A stretch of 64,000 nt of DNA from Sodiomyces alkalinus F11 (GCF_003711515.1 NW_021167090.1:751346-815345), one strand, 5' to 3'. Counted from the stretch's first letter, positions 1 to 11,494 are shown. Notes: a model not told the origin generated them from the letters alone. Made by a program: numbers and translations.

Positions 1-195
1 CGTCGAGCTCCTCGACGGTTGTGTCCATATCGTCAATCGACCGATGATTAGAGCTACGTCAGTGTCTCCCTAAGCTCGTGAGTTAGAAGCTGGGGTCACT
101 TTAAAGGAGGGAAGCTCCCTCGTGCTTCGTGCATGTGGCGACCCCCCATCTGAATGCATGTGGCATCCCAAGCTCTGGATCACTCGAAAGTCAAC

Positions 196-1181
196 ATGGG
201 CCTTAAATCAAAACTTACAAGCGCATTGACGATAACAGCATCCGTTGTTGTCCTCGGTCTTCCTAGCATCGTCTACGCACAACCAGAGCAGGCGCCGATG
301 CTGCTCTCCTCGGAGGATTATACGTGCGAACACCCAGACTATAAAGTGCTCGTCTTTTCTCGCTCCCCGTTGGTGATTTACATTACCGACTTTATCACCC
401 CTGCAGAACGTCGACACTTCCTCGCTCTCGCGTATGTTCTTCTACGGTCTTTCCTTTTTTTTCTTCTTCTTTTTTCCTTTCTTCTTCTCGTGCTTCTTAA
501 AGAAGGGACCCTTTCAGGCCTCGGCAAATGCAATACTAACCGGGGAAAAACAGCTCAGACACATTCACGCGGTCCGCCGTCATCGACACGACCGGTTCAA
601 CGTCCCACAACCAAGGCCGCACATCCCAATCGACCTCCGTGCCCCGCGACGCCGTAGTACGGTGCATCCAATCCCGCGCCCTCGCCTTCCAAGGCCTCCC
701 GCCCAGCGCGGCGCATCGGCTGGAACCGCTGCAGCTGGTGAAGTACGGCGTCGGGGAGCGGTACCACTTCCATACGGACTGGTTCACGGACCCGGCGCAG
801 GCGAGCGCCGCGCGGGGCGGGAACCGGGCTACGAGTTTCTTCGGGTACGTTTCCGTCTCGAATGACACGGCGGGCGGGGGCACGAATTTTCCTTTGCTCG
901 AAGCGCCGTCTTATGATCACCGTAGCGCCGAGGATGCGGAGTGGTGGTGCGGGATTGTGGATTGCGATGCTGAGTGGGAGGATGGGGTGACGTTTCGTCC
1001 GGTCGAGGGGAATGCGGTCTATTGGGAGAATCTGGTCCCTGGAGGGCAGCAGGGTGAGGGCGAGGGCGAGCCTAGGACGTTGCATGCAGGGTTACCTGTT
1101 CTTCGGGGGAGCAAGGTCGGGATGAACATTTGGACGAGGCAGGGGGAGTTGGGTGAGGATATCCGAGGGCCGGCTGTTTAG
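196..1181 (+). CDS. Prolyl 4-hydroxylase-like 2OG-Fe(II) dioxygenase, secretory pathway
   Basis: Likely hydroxylates prolyl residues using Fe(II), O2 and 2-oxoglutarate. Two exons, 196-431 and 554-1181, give 287 aa; the 122-bp intron starts gtatgt, ends cag, and is pyrimidine-rich. Visible active-site residues are the HxD pair in FHTDWF (His152, Asp154), a distal His256 in TLHAGLP, and Lys266 in GSKVGMNIW, which should bind 2-oxoglutarate. An N-terminal hydrophobic stretch (about residues 5-28) looks like a signal peptide or anchor, so the enzyme probably works in the ER or outside the cell. An in-frame ATG at 154 would add 14 residues; 196 was chosen because it puts the hydrophobic segment directly at the N-terminus. 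The family assignment is firm; the substrate protein cannot be read from sequence. Confidence 0.85.
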
Positions 1182-2138
1182 TGCATGTGAGATAAGGGCG
1201 AAGTGCCAAGACACTGGATGGAGCTTGGCGGAGGGACATGATCCGCGGGAATTGGTCCTGATGAGTGCTGTGCTTGATCAGTAAATTACGCCTGCTGGTG
1301 GCTCAACACATCGACACATGCACCCTTCATGTTGACAGTCGAGCCCCTGAGCTATTCTATTCGTATCTATCTCCCGGCTTACATACCCTACTCCGAACTA
1401 ACCACTGGGCATGTCATGTCTTGATCCCTTGTTGCTTGTTGCATGTGGGTAAGGCGGAGGGGGGAAGCTGATCCTTGTAAGTGGGCGTCGTATTTTGGGC
1501 ATGTCAGCCTGTCTGTCCTTTTTTCATTATCTCAACTCTCTTTTCTTTCTTCATGTTCCCTTTTCCCTCCGTTCCGCATGGTCCCCTTCCCACAGCGGAT
1601 TCCTGCCCACATGCCCTGTGCTCTCACGAACTCGGCGGTTCCTGAATCATTGCCACACTGCGGTGCGCCATTCCATTGGCCCTACAAGGGGATAGCTAGC
1701 GGGAACCCGTCCTTTCGCCCTCGTATCGTCGACGGACCAACCGACAACTAGACGACACTAAAACTTGGGCCGACCACCAATCCCGAGGCTTGACAGTTGG
1801 GCCGACGTTGAAGGTCGGTGAGGACCGTCCGGGGGATCTTCGTCAGACGCCCCTGATTCGGATGCACCCCGAATGAATAAACCCCAGCCGTTTGCAATAT
1901 CAAACAGCTCCTACGTTCTGCTGAATATCTAATTATTCTGCTGCCATTCGTCATAGAATTGTCAATCCGTCGAGTCGACCATTTCACACTCCTCGTCCTC
2001 CCGAGTTTGCTTTCAAACGAGTCGTATTACGACGACGCGCCGACACGACGACACAACGACAGACGACAGACGACGACAACATGAAGCCTGTTTAAATCTT
2101 GAAATCCTCGACAAACAACCCCCCTACACCCTCCCATC
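1182..2138. other. Intergenic region upstream of the first GT31-like gene
   Basis: No convincing gene. The last 120 bases are rich in GAC/ACG triplets (about 2029-2080) and hold a very short upstream ORF at 2081-2095. The pyrimidine-rich stretch near 1515-1580 has no coding support. Confidence 0.6.
2081..2095 (+). promoter_or_regulatory. Upstream ORF of four codons in the 5' leader of the GT31-like gene
   Basis: An ATG in a good context (CAAC before ATG) is followed by three sense codons and TAA (Met-Lys-Pro-Val-stop). It ends 43 bases before the main ATG at 2139. If the transcript starts upstream of 2081, which is likely but not shown, it could lower translation of the main ORF by forcing reinitiation. 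Confidence 0.4.
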
Positions 2139-3749
2139 ATGTTGTCGCGGCGCGCCCTGACTCTCCTCTCCTTCTGCCTCGTCAGCCTGCTCATCCTCCT
2201 CCTGACGGCAGCTCGGGGTCGAAACGACTGGTCCCTCGACAGCTCGCGCTACAAGCATCTGCTCCCGGGCTCTTTCACCCCCGGCAACGACATCGTCAGC
2301 GTCCATGTCCCTTCTTCCCAACCACGCGACCCAGCATGCGCCCACATCCCAGACACGACCAACATCCTCCTCGTCATGAAGACCGGCGCAACCGAATCCT
2401 TCGACCGCCTACCCACCCAGCTCATGACCGTCCTCCGCTGTCTCCCCCCCGACAACTTCCTCATCTTCTCCGATATGAACCAGACCATCGCCGGCCACCC
2501 GGTTCGCGACAGCCTCGACACCGTCCTCGACACCGTCCAGCGCGCGAACCGGGACTTCGACCTGTACCGCCGCCAGCAGGTCTGCCTCGTCGACCAGGCC
2601 GCCTGCAACAAGCACGTCGAGGCCGGCACCGCCACGGCGGGGTGGGATCTCGACAAGTACAAGAACGTCCACATCGCCGAGAAGGCGTATCGCCTCCGGC
2701 CCGGGTACGACTGGTACGTCTTCGTCGACGCGGATACCTACGTCCACTGGCCGAACCTTGTGCAGTGGCTGCGCCGCCTCGACCCGGCGAGGAAGCTGTA
2801 CCTTGGCTCCGTCACCATGCTGGATAACTACGCCTTTGCGCATGGCGGGTCGGGTTATGTTGTTTCCCAGGCCGCCTTGAACGAGATGGTGGCCCAGAAC
2901 CCAGGCGTTGGGAACCGGTTTGATAAGAAGGCCCGGCGTTCGTGTTGTGGTGACTACGTTTTTGCCCTTGCGCTGGATAATACCACCCAGACGAGGGTTA
3001 CCCAGTCGGTGTGTGCCCCCTTTTCCTTGGCCTTTTTTTCTCTTCTTTTCTTCTTCTTTTTTGCTAGTCCTCGACGGCTAACAAGACCTTTTCCATACCA
3101 GTGGCCCACCATCAACGGCGAAAAGCCCTTCACCTTCCCCTTCAAAAAGGACCACTGGTGCCAACCCATCGTCACCATGCACCACATGAATAGCGAAGAG
3201 GTTTCTTCCTTTTGGGAATACGAATTGCAGCGATACGCGGACTACACCCTGTCCCTCTCCTCCTCCTCCTCCTCCTCCTCCTCCTCCTCCTCGGAACACG
3301 ACCCCCCGCCCCTCCGCATCAAAAACGTCTTCCACCACTTCGTCAAGCCGCGCCTCACCTCCCACCTCCAAGACTGGGACAACCTCTCCGACGACCGCTT
3401 CTACCTCGACCCAGACGCCCCGCCCGGCGCCCCGGGCCACGGCCGCACCTTCGAGGACTGGCAGATCGCCCGCGCCAAGAAGGACTACCTCTCGGCCCAG
3501 GAGCGGTTCGCCCACGCCTCGTGGCAGAACTGCCGCGACGCCTGCGACGAGGAGCCCAAGTGCTTCCAGTACCGCTGGCAGGACGGGCTGTGCGGCCTGT
3601 CGTGGAGTTTCAAGCTCGGGGCGCCCGCGCCCGTGGGGAAGGACGAGCTGACGACGTTCAGCAGCGGGTGGAATCTGCGGAGGATTCTGCGCTTTGTGGA
3701 TGAGATGGGGGATTGTGGTGAGAAGGTGCCGTGGCCTAAAGTTCATTGA
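2139..3749 (+). CDS. GT31-like (Fringe/DUF604-type) glycosyltransferase with Cys-rich C-terminal domain
   Basis: Probable type II Golgi glycosyltransferase. Residues 7-24 form one hydrophobic anchor. A Fringe/GT31-like catalytic region follows, with a DAD motif at about residue 197 in VFVDADTYV, the expected nucleotide-sugar/Mn2+ site, and a GGSGYV loop after it. A 93-bp intron at 3009-3101 (gtgtgt...ccag, branch ggctaac) has a multiple-of-three length and no stop, so the frame reads through unspliced; splicing gives 505 aa and joins TQS to WPTINGEK. A serine run from a TCC repeat (about 3256-3291) links to a tail with a C-x3-C...C...C pattern (residues about 445-475) resembling PAN/Apple or WSC-like modules. 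Donor sugar and acceptor are unknown. The 3' end faces rfc3. Confidence 0.8.
   Translation: MLSRRALTLLSFCLVSLLILLLTAARGRNDWSLDSSRYKHLLPGSFTPGNDIVSVHVPSSQPRDPACAHIPDTTNILLVMKTGATESFDRLPTQLMTVLRCLPPDNFLIFSDMNQTIAGHPVRDSLDTVLDTVQRANRDFDLYRRQQVCLVDQAACNKHVEAGTATAGWDLDKYKNVHIAEKAYRLRPGYDWYVFVDADTYVHWPNLVQWLRRLDPARKLYLGSVTMLDNYAFAHGGSGYVVSQAALNEMVAQNPGVGNRFDKKARRSCCGDYVFALALDNTTQTRVTQSVCAPFSLAFFSLLFFFFFASPRRLTRPFPYQWPTINGEKPFTFPFKKDHWCQPIVTMHHMNSEEVSSFWEYELQRYADYTLSLSSSSSSSSSSSSEHDPPPLRIKNVFHHFVKPRLTSHLQDWDNLSDDRFYLDPDAPPGAPGHGRTFEDWQIARAKKDYLSAQERFAHASWQNCRDACDEEPKCFQYRWQDGLCGLSWSFKLGAPAPVGKDELTTFSSGWNLRRILRFVDEMGDCGEKVPWPKVH
3256..3293 (+). repeat. TCC trinucleotide repeat encoding a serine run
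   Basis: About twelve TCC units in the coding sequence of the first GT31-like gene give an uninterrupted serine stretch between the catalytic part and the Cys-rich tail. It is likely length-variable between strains. Confidence 0.85.
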
Positions 3750-4152
3750 TGGGGGAGGATGGGATATATTATATTATATTATATTATATTATAGTACCCC
3801 TGGTTTGGCGTTACACAGATACCAGAGACCGGACGACCGACGACGACATGAAGATGCATATCTTGGCTCATGGCGTTGGAGGTTCTCTTTTTTTGTCTTT
3901 TTTTTTTCTTTTCTTGATTTATCTGGACATATTTTATTCTGCGTCGGTTCATCGAATATAGACCCGACCCATATGGAAAAGCAAAAGCCAACAACATTAA
4001 CCATCATAACATCATGTGGCAGACCTTTCTAAATATTCATATACGCCCGCCGGACCATAGCGCCTCAACCCCAGACTTTTGTCCCCCACCATAGTAGCTG
4101 AGTAGATGATAATGACAGACCAATATGACGGCCTCTATAACTACGTTGACCA
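3750..4152. other. Convergent 3' intergenic region with TATAT microsatellite
   Basis: Lies between the 3' ends of the GT31-like gene and rfc3. A perfect short A/T pentanucleotide repeat runs from about 3766 to 3793, followed by T-rich sequence near 3890-3930. No gene seen. Confidence 0.6.
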
Positions 4153-5413
4153 CTACCGGCTCATCAACTCCACGCCATTCCGTACCACTCCCACAACCGC
4201 ACCCGTCTGGACGGCCTCGCTAGCCCCGCCCGAGACCCGGTGCTCGATCTCAGCCAACCCGCTCAACCACGTAATCATCACCTCGGGCTTCACCTCCAAC
4301 TTGGAAATCTCATCGGCCAAAGCAGTAATAATGTCCGCCAGCGCCAACCCCCTCGCCACCTTGAGCGAGTTGATGGTCGACAAACACGACACCACATCAG
4401 ACGTCGCCAGAAGCGCGCCCATAATCTCCCGGATCGCATCAGGCGGCGGCGCCGCAATGCAAGTATAAATCGTCTCGGTGGTAATCGTCTCCCTCACAAT
4501 CTCGCCCTCGGGGACTTTCGGCCCGTCGCGCGGCCGCAGCGGCGTGCTGGACGCGTGGCACGCCTGCAGCACGTTCAGCGCGCGGCGCATGTCGCCTTTA
4601 CTCAGCCGCACGAGCGCGTCGACCGCGTCGGGCACTATGTTGACCTTCTCCTCCTCGAGGACCTTGTCGACGAGGCGGCGGATGTCGGGCTCCTTGAGCG
4701 GGCTGAAGCGGAAGCGCGTGCACCGCGACAGCAGCGCGGGGGAGAGCTTGTGCGAGTAGTTGGCGATGACGCAGAAGCGCGTGTTGGCCGTGTATTTTTC
4801 CATGATGCGCCGGAGTGCCATTTGCGCCGTGTTGGTCATGGCGTCGGCTTCGTCGAGGATGATGAGCTTGTACCCCGCGGTGCTGCCGCCGCCGCTCGCC
4901 GTCGCGCGGGAGAAGATCTGCTTGGTCGAGGCAAAGGTCTTGATCTGTTCCCGGACTACGTCGATGCCGCGGTCGTCGGAGGCGTTGAGCTCCAGGACCA
5001 TTTGGCGCATGTTTTCCGGGCCGTAGATGCGGCGGGCTAGGGCGAGGATCGTGGATGTTTTACCGGTTCCCGGGGGGCCGTAGAGGAGGAGATGGGGCAG
5101 GCGGTTCGTGTCGACAAATTTGTTGATGGTGGCGAGGATGTCTTGGTGGCCGGAGACGTCGTCGAGCGTTGAAGGTCGGTATTTCTCGACCCTGGGTGGG
5201 GGCGTCAGGTCAGTTGGACAGTCATGACAGAAGTAAAGATGAGAAAATAGAACAGAATAAATCAAAATCAAAAGGCGCATACCATGGCAAGCTATCCTCG
5301 GCTTCGACGGGAAGGTTTGCGGCGCTACGCTTGCCCTTGGACCCCTCGGCGGCGAAGAGGATGTCCTTGGAAGGGGGGGCATCAACGTCCATGTCATCCT
5401 CGAAATCGGACAT
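4153..5413 (-). CDS. rfc3: Replication factor C subunit 3 (clamp loader small subunit)
   Basis: AAA+ ATPase subunit of the RFC clamp loader, which loads PCNA at primer-template junctions in the nucleus. Exons 5413-5283 and 5191-4153 encode 389 aa; the 91-bp intron (gtatgc...cacccag) restores the Trp codon before [12 protein letters not shown]. Visible motifs are Walker A GPPGTGKT (residues 82-89), Walker B LDEAD, the SRC box in [10 protein letters not shown], and the RFC signature [14 protein letters not shown]. The start at 5413 gives the acidic [11 protein letters not shown]-terminus; reading in from the intron instead gives an unrelated N-terminus. The sequence matches the Rfc3 group (human RFC5) better than Rfc2 or Rfc4 because of RTL-like and [10 protein letters not shown] segments. 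Length is slightly above the yeast protein because of the N-terminal extension. Confidence 0.93.
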
Positions 5414-6230
5414 GACGATTGTTGTTTTCGTTAGATCGTTAGTCTTGATATAGAGGAACTCTGGCTGGTACAAAGTTGAGCGGTCGCTGGCGAGGTGGTC
5501 GAGGATCAAATGCCTGAATGCGCATGTACCGTCTGGAGATAATTCAGACTCGGTTCTTTCGGCGAGACGCGTTCGAGCCTTTGCGACGCGTGCTGCAAAG
5601 ACACGTGACCTGGTTCAATGACGCTGAGTCAGCCAATCTTCTTCAAAACGGCAACCCAAACTCGAGGATGAACTGGATGGCATCTGCGCTGCAACGATAT
5701 ATCGTTTCTGGGGAAAGGAATTTAGAATGTAGGCTTAATTCGATGCTTACCGTTAGCCCCGTGTCGGACGTACAAAGTTTTGCATAGTGCCGCGCCGCCT
5801 CATTTTCTCCGTCGTATAGGTATGAATATATGTTATGGCATCTTAAAGAACGGAGCCGTCTCCAGTTGGGGAAATAAAAGAACAGGTTCCGCTGGACTCT
5901 GTCTCTTAGCGTCCCGAGTCCCTTCGGCTTTCCGCGTCGGTTGCGTTTTGATTTCCCTTTTCATGTCAAGCTCTTTTTACCTAGGAACATTATGACTTCG
6001 CACTTGATTGAGTTTAAGCTTCTGTCATTGGCTTGGCTGACTTGGACTCGACCCGGACCCGATAGGTCGGCGGTCGGTTCGGGTCGGAGGAAAAAAAAAA
6101 AAAAAGGGTGGGATGACCTCGAAGACGAAGACAGAAATCAGAGACAGACGACCTGGCAGATCTTCGTTGTCTTTTCGTAAACAGGGGTAGGCACAAGGCA
6201 AAATAGACGTCTTCCATCCAAAAGATGGCA

Positions 6231-6236
6231 CACGTG
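6231..6236. promoter_or_regulatory. CACGTG box (possible NUC-1/Pho4-type bHLH site)
   Basis: Palindromic CACGTG, 2.3 kb upstream of pho-4. Fungal phosphate regulators of the Pho4/NUC-1 bHLH family bind CACGTG, so a role in phosphate control is plausible but inferred only from motif and neighbour. Confidence 0.3.
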
Positions 6237-7221
6237 TGGGAAGTATGTGCTTTGATTGGTCGATCTGGAGATCCTCGGACTTTCAGTCTTCGGCTTCTGG
6301 ACAGGGGTCCATGGGGCTTCCCGCCCCGATAGGCCCCACTAGCTTACATAGAGGGCAGGGGTTTCTGACAGAGGGGAAGGTACCTCTATGTACCTTTTTC
6401 TTCTTCTTTTTTTTTCTTGACAAGACTTTGGCCAGGACCGGAAGAAAAAGAAAAGGAATTAAGCTCGTCGGTCGCCTCGCACGTTAGAGATTAATAGTCA
6501 TACTCACTTCTCAATGATTCACTCTCTTTCCATTCCCGTGGCTTGATGGTAAATATTAAGTAAAGGTATCACGAGTCAATTATAAACTACGCAAGGTATT
6601 CGTTATGTACCTAGCCTCCATAATAATAGTGCTTTTGGCGCTCATGCGCGTCCGACAGACGGGGATTCTTGGCTCTATGTGGCCAAGAGATCTCCCGCCC
6701 TCCATCCCGTGCCTCGTTGACCTGTTGTGGTAGTTGCTCGCGTGCATTTCAGACTTCACTTCAACGTCGTGCGTTACCCGTTACCCGTTACCTATTGTGA
6801 CACGAGGGAGACCTCGATATTTTGTTCGTGTTGTCTTCCAGGTTTGGGTTTGCGTGTAGTAAGTGGCTTAGCCGCTTAAATCATTGTCACTGGTCACCGC
6901 CCATCTGTCAGGTGGTTTGGGAGGAGTCTCGGTGGAAAAGAAAGTCTTGACGGGACCAACCTTCAAGGTGAAAGGGGACGCAATGGCTTGTCATCGGAGG
7001 GAAGGTGGGATGGTCGCCATTCAATCGGCTAGAGATAGAATGGTGCAATGATCACATGGATACAACGACAGTTCTTAAGAATAAGAATAGATGCGGCAAT
7101 TCAGTCAGTACGGAGTATGAATTACCGTAAAATCATCTGATCGCAATGAATTCATCGTGTTTTGCGACTCCTGTTTCGAAAGGGCATTCGAGTTCGAGCC
7201 AGTGGCTATGCCGTACACCCC

Positions 7222-7227
7222 CACGTG
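7222..7227. promoter_or_regulatory. CACGTG box 1.3 kb upstream of pho-4
   Basis: Second of three CACGTG hexamers between rfc3 and pho-4 and the one nearest pho-4. It is a candidate NUC-1/Pho4-type binding site. The third, at 5602-5607, is close to rfc3. Confidence 0.35.
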
Positions 7228-7394
7228 CGCGCGCCAAATGCCTGTTGCTTTGCAAAAACGTATCCATAAGTTATAACCTGGAACTTGGCCGAAAGGCACT
7301 GCCTCGGATGATATGTGGTTTCGTAGAATGATACTGAAGTAGTAAAGCTCAGTGGAATTGTATATGCATGAGTGTGTGTGCGTCCGGGTCCCTG

Positions 7395-7562
7395 CCTACC
7401 TACCCGGGTTTAGGGGGGTATAGGACAGAGCCCGATAACTGGTCAGTCTGTCAACAGTCTTAGAACCTCATGTCGACAGAAATTTCTCTGTCCTGGCTCT
7501 AGTCAGAGAAAAAGTCTCTGTCCGAGCTCTGACCTATAAACCCCCCCTCCCGGGTAGGTAGG
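7395..7562. mobile_element. MITE-like element with about 38-bp terminal inverted repeats
   Basis: The first 14 bases of the left arm (CCTACCTACCCGGG, 7395-7408) are matched exactly by the reverse complement of 7549-7562. The similarity continues with small indels for about 38 bases (7395-7433 against about 7523-7562), through a G-run, TATAGG and CAGAGC. The 168-bp unit codes for nothing and contains further CTCTGTCC repeats. No clear target-site duplication is visible, so the exact ends and superfamily are open. Confidence 0.6.
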
Positions 7563-8546
7563 TACATAAGGTACGGACATGAATGGCCAAATCGTCCGAA
7601 CCAATCCACCCCCCCTGGACTGTTCCGTTTCCAGCTATATGTGGACTTGGTGTGGGAATTCGAAGACCTCGATCGTCAACTACCCATGATCTATGAATAC
7701 ATGGTTTTGTTAGTAGCCAGGGACCTCCTTCGTACCAGTTTAGTTTGGGGGGTCCATGGGCTGATCGCCTTTTACGCCAACAGCCTTAGCTTTTTTTTCT
7801 TTCTTTTTTGCTTCTTCTTCAGCGAGCTACCTCGCTATAATCCACCCGGCCATCTCCGTCACAAGACCGGTCCACTGGATGAAGTGGATAGACCTCGGTC
7901 GGTGGCAGCTTCCCGCTTTTCTCATATCGTAATACCTACTGCTCTATAGACTTTGACGATTCTTTTCCTGCCCGCGTCATACTGTGGAAGAGGCAAGTCA
8001 CGACGATGTACTCTCAAATGTGTTCTCAAGTGGAAGGGTCGGTCAGGTAGGCTGGCTGGCCCTTCCTGCTTCGTACATTGCTGCCGCCCCCGCCCCGCGG
8101 CCCCTCTACTCAGTAGTCAGTACTGTCTACCCACCAGCCCTCCCACTCAAGTCGGACGGACTAAGTGCTCAGTACGGAGCACTGCACTTCCTCTCCTGCC
8201 CACTGCCCACTGCCCCTCCCCTCCGCTGCTTACTCTACTACTAGCTAACTCCCCGTCCCGACTCCCACGATCACTTCTCTACTCCCGTACCTCCTGCTTC
8301 CCCTATATATTGCTATTCCATCTCAACTCTCTCCTTTCCTTCCTTCCCCTTCCCATTCCATCATCGTCATTTCATTCTCCTCCCCCTTCATCCCATCTCC
8401 TCTTCCCCCAGAGGCCCGGTCCATCACTGTCTGGCCCCCAGTACCTTTACCGGACTTCTTTTAGTTGTCTCTCCTCCAGACAACGTCATATACCTTACCC
8501 TCGGAAGGTTGAGACAAGGGAAAAGTCAGCCATACCAGTCGCCACC

Positions 8547-10471
8547 ATGGCTGTTATGCACCAATATGATTACCTCTTTGCCTTTGGCACAATATTCGCC
8601 TTTCTAGACGCCTGGAATATTGGTATGCAACCATGAAAGCTGAGAACCCACGACAAACAAACAAACAAACAAACAACCACAATCAGAGCTGAGCCTCCTG
8701 ACTGACTGTTTCTCCCCCATTACCATTAGGTGCCAATGACGTCGCCAACTCGTGGGCGAACGCCGTCGCTTCGCGTTCCATCACCTACCTCCAGGCCATG
8801 TGCGGCGCCTCCGTGATGGAGTTCGCTGGCGCATTTGGCGTGGGTGCCCGTGTTGCCGATACGATCCGGACCAAGGTAGTCGACACGGCCCAGTTCGACG
8901 ACAACCCGGCTCTCCTGATGCTCGGCATGGTGTGTGCCGTCGTCGCCTCGTCCACCTACCTGACCTTCGCCACCAAGGTCGGTTTCCCCGTCTCCACCAC
9001 CCACTCCATCATGGGCGGTGTCATCGGTATGGGCGTCGCCAGTCTCGGCGCCCAGGGCGTCCAGTGGGTTGCCGATGGCCCCGGCACCGCCAAGATTAGC
9101 AGCGGCGTCGTCCAGGTCTTCGTCGCATGGATCATCGCCCCCGCCCTGGCCGGCATCTTCGCCGCCCTCATCTTCACCGTCACCAAGTACACGGTCCTGT
9201 TGCGTTCCAACCCGGCCCTCAAGGGCATCTTCGCCGTCCCCGCATATTTCGCCGTCACCGGCATGCTCGTTTCCATGCTCCTCATCTGGAAGGGCGGCGC
9301 CTACGAGGTGAACTTGACCGAACAGCAGGTCCCCGGCGTTATCGTCGCCGCCGGCGCTGCTTGGGGTCTGCTGATCGCCTTGTTCCTCTGCCCCTGGCTC
9401 TACCGCGTCGTCATCAAAGAGGACTGGCAGCTCAAGTGGTACGACGCCTTCCGGGGCCCGCTCCTGCTGCGCCGCGGCGAGGTCCCTCCTGCGCCGGCCG
9501 ACTACAAGGGTCCCGTACGCAACTTCTACCAGGGCCGCTTGAACCGCGAGCAACTGGCCGCCCGCCGTGCCCGCGAGGTCGCAGCCAACGGCGATTCGGC
9601 CGTGCTTGCCAACGTCGACATCGAGGCGCAGCACGCCCACGATGACGGCAATGGCGTGCGCGTGTCCGAGAAGAACGCCGCCGACGCCACCCACAAGCAG
9701 TCGCCGCCGAGCGACACCCTCAGCATCCCGCCGCCGGAGGAGGAGCGCCTTCCCCAGCACAAGAGCCTGGTTGGACCCCGGCCCGACGCGCCCTGGTATT
9801 CCGGAAAGACCATCTGGTGGGGCCTCAAGTTCCTCGTCCTCCGTGGCGTGGACAAGGACGTCGTCGGCTCGCAGAACGAAAAGAACGTGGTGGGCGGCGA
9901 CATCGAGGAGATGCACGCGCGCGCGCAGCACTTCGACAACCGGGCCGAGTTCCTGTACACCTTCTTGCAGGTCATGACCTCCTCGGCGGCCTCGTTCGTG
10001 CACGGCGCCAACGACGTGTCCAACGCCATCGGGCCTTACGCGACCATCTACCAGGTCTGGCAGTCGGGCGCCGTCCCGCCGGCGGGCGAGGCGAGCGTGC
10101 CGCTCTGGATTCTCGCGTTCGGAGGTGTCGCCATCGTCATCGGCATCTGGACCTACGGCTACAACATCATGCGCAACCTCGGTAACCGCCTCACCCTGCA
10201 GTCCCCCTCGCGTGGCTTCTCCATCGAGCTCGGCAGCGTCGTCACCATCATCATGGCCACGCGGCTCAAGCTTCCCGTCTCCACCACGCAGTGTATCACC
10301 GGCGCCACCGTCGGCGTCGGTCTGTGCAACGGCGACTGGAGGGCCATTAACTGGAGGATGGTCGGGTGGATCTACACTGGTTGGATCATCACCCTGCCGG
10401 TAGCCGGTATCATCAGCGGTGGCTTGCTGGGCATCATCATCAATGCGCCTCGGTGGGGTGTGCCCAACTAG
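8547..10471 (+). CDS. pho-4: Sodium/phosphate symporter, PHO-4/PHO89 (PiT) family
   Basis: Plasma-membrane Na+-coupled phosphate permease of the PiT family. Exons 8547-8622 and 8730-10471 encode 605 aa, close to Neurospora PHO-4. The start has a GCCACC context. The 107-bp intron (gtatgc...ccattag) splits the first of the two PiT signatures: splicing joins NIG to GANDVANSW (from residue 26). The second signature, GANDVSNAIGP, is at about residue 450. Paired hydrophobic blocks (for example VGFPVSTTHS and LKLPVSTTQC) flank a hydrophilic cytosolic loop of roughly residues 250-430. Fungal orthologues are induced by phosphate starvation; CACGTG boxes upstream fit this, but the link is inferred. Confidence 0.95.
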
Positions 10472-11494
10472 AAGCTTTGATTAAGCTTTTCTTTTTTTTC
10501 GGGGGGGGGGGGGTTTCGTTCCTCCGTGTTCTGGAGGGCTAAAAGCATGAGCAATTGCGTATGCAGGACACGGTGTTGGGGTGTTTCGGGATTTTGAGTC
10601 TGGAATCATGGCATAAAACTTGGTTCTTCTTTTTCTGCATGTCTCGGGGTAATTATGAGGCTCTGAGTTTTGGATCAGGGTGTTTCGGTACCTCTACCTT
10701 TTATGGAAGTGTTAATACATAAATGAAATCAATGATTGAGGTTTATGGAGTACTTACTCGAAGTGAAGCAAGTGAAGCCATCTTATGCGTGTACGAATAA
10801 TGTTGGCCATCGTCGTGGTCATACCTTTTTCGTGGATTATCTGAAATCTACTCCAGGGTCGTCATGTTTGCTAGAGAATGAACTGCCTCATAATTAATAT
10901 AGCACGTAGACATTGGAAAACCGAAAGTCTTATTTCAATTTATAATTATTATTATTTTTACTCGTACTTGGGTAAAATGCCTGTCTACCTTAGTAATGAA
11001 TTGTAATAATTACACTCGCTGGTGTCCCCAACTACCTTACCTAAGATGCAAGTTATGGGCGTCGGTGAGGCTGGGTGAGGCTCGGTGAAACCTCTCTTCC
11101 ATTCACGGACTAGCTCCAATTGAGAATTTTGAGCCCCGCGTGCGGGGTACCTACTGTGCCGAGTCGACCACTAACGACTCGCTGTACCTTTGAAACTGCA
11201 CCGAATTTAGGTCAGCTACGGTCCTGCCGATTGGCTACCCGCCCCCTGTCAATTCTGCCAGTACTTCGTACTTTGTACCTCCCTTACCAATTGCAATTGC
11301 TCTTGCTGCGTCTCGAAAAGTCAAGGGGAAAAAATCACCAAATTAACCCCAGCCTTATTCTGCTTTTGCTTTGGATGCATCAGCTCAACTTCTAGTCAGC
11401 CCGCCCTCAACATTCTTCTACACGCCAGTACCTCGTATTTGTCTCGGCAGAAACCAGACCAGCTCTGGCGTGCTGCACCTGCTGCACTGGCACG
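10472..11494. other. Intergenic region downstream of pho-4
   Basis: No gene seen. A G13 run at 10501-10513 follows a T-rich stretch just after the pho-4 stop. The rest is ordinary sequence with AT-rich patches near 10900-10970. Confidence 0.6.

Larger units (their letters stand above)
5414..8546. other. 3.1-kb divergent intergenic region between rfc3 and pho-4
   Basis: No gene recognised. It holds three CACGTG boxes (5602, 6231, 7222), an A15 run near 6091-6105, a TTACCCG triplication near 6774-6798, a TACGGAGTA motif at 7109, a MITE-like element at 7395-7562, and a long CT-rich leader (about 8200-8520) directly upstream of pho-4 that is probably its 5' UTR. Confidence 0.7.

Noticed and set aside
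2139..3749. Treating the first GT31-like gene as intronless
   Set aside because: The frame is open throughout, but 3009-3101 translates to a Phe/Leu-rich stretch from a T-rich intron with good donor, branch site and acceptor in phase 0.
8726..10003. 425-residue open frame antisense to pho-4
   Set aside because: Shadow frame; His/Gly/Asp-rich low-complexity translation and no start context.
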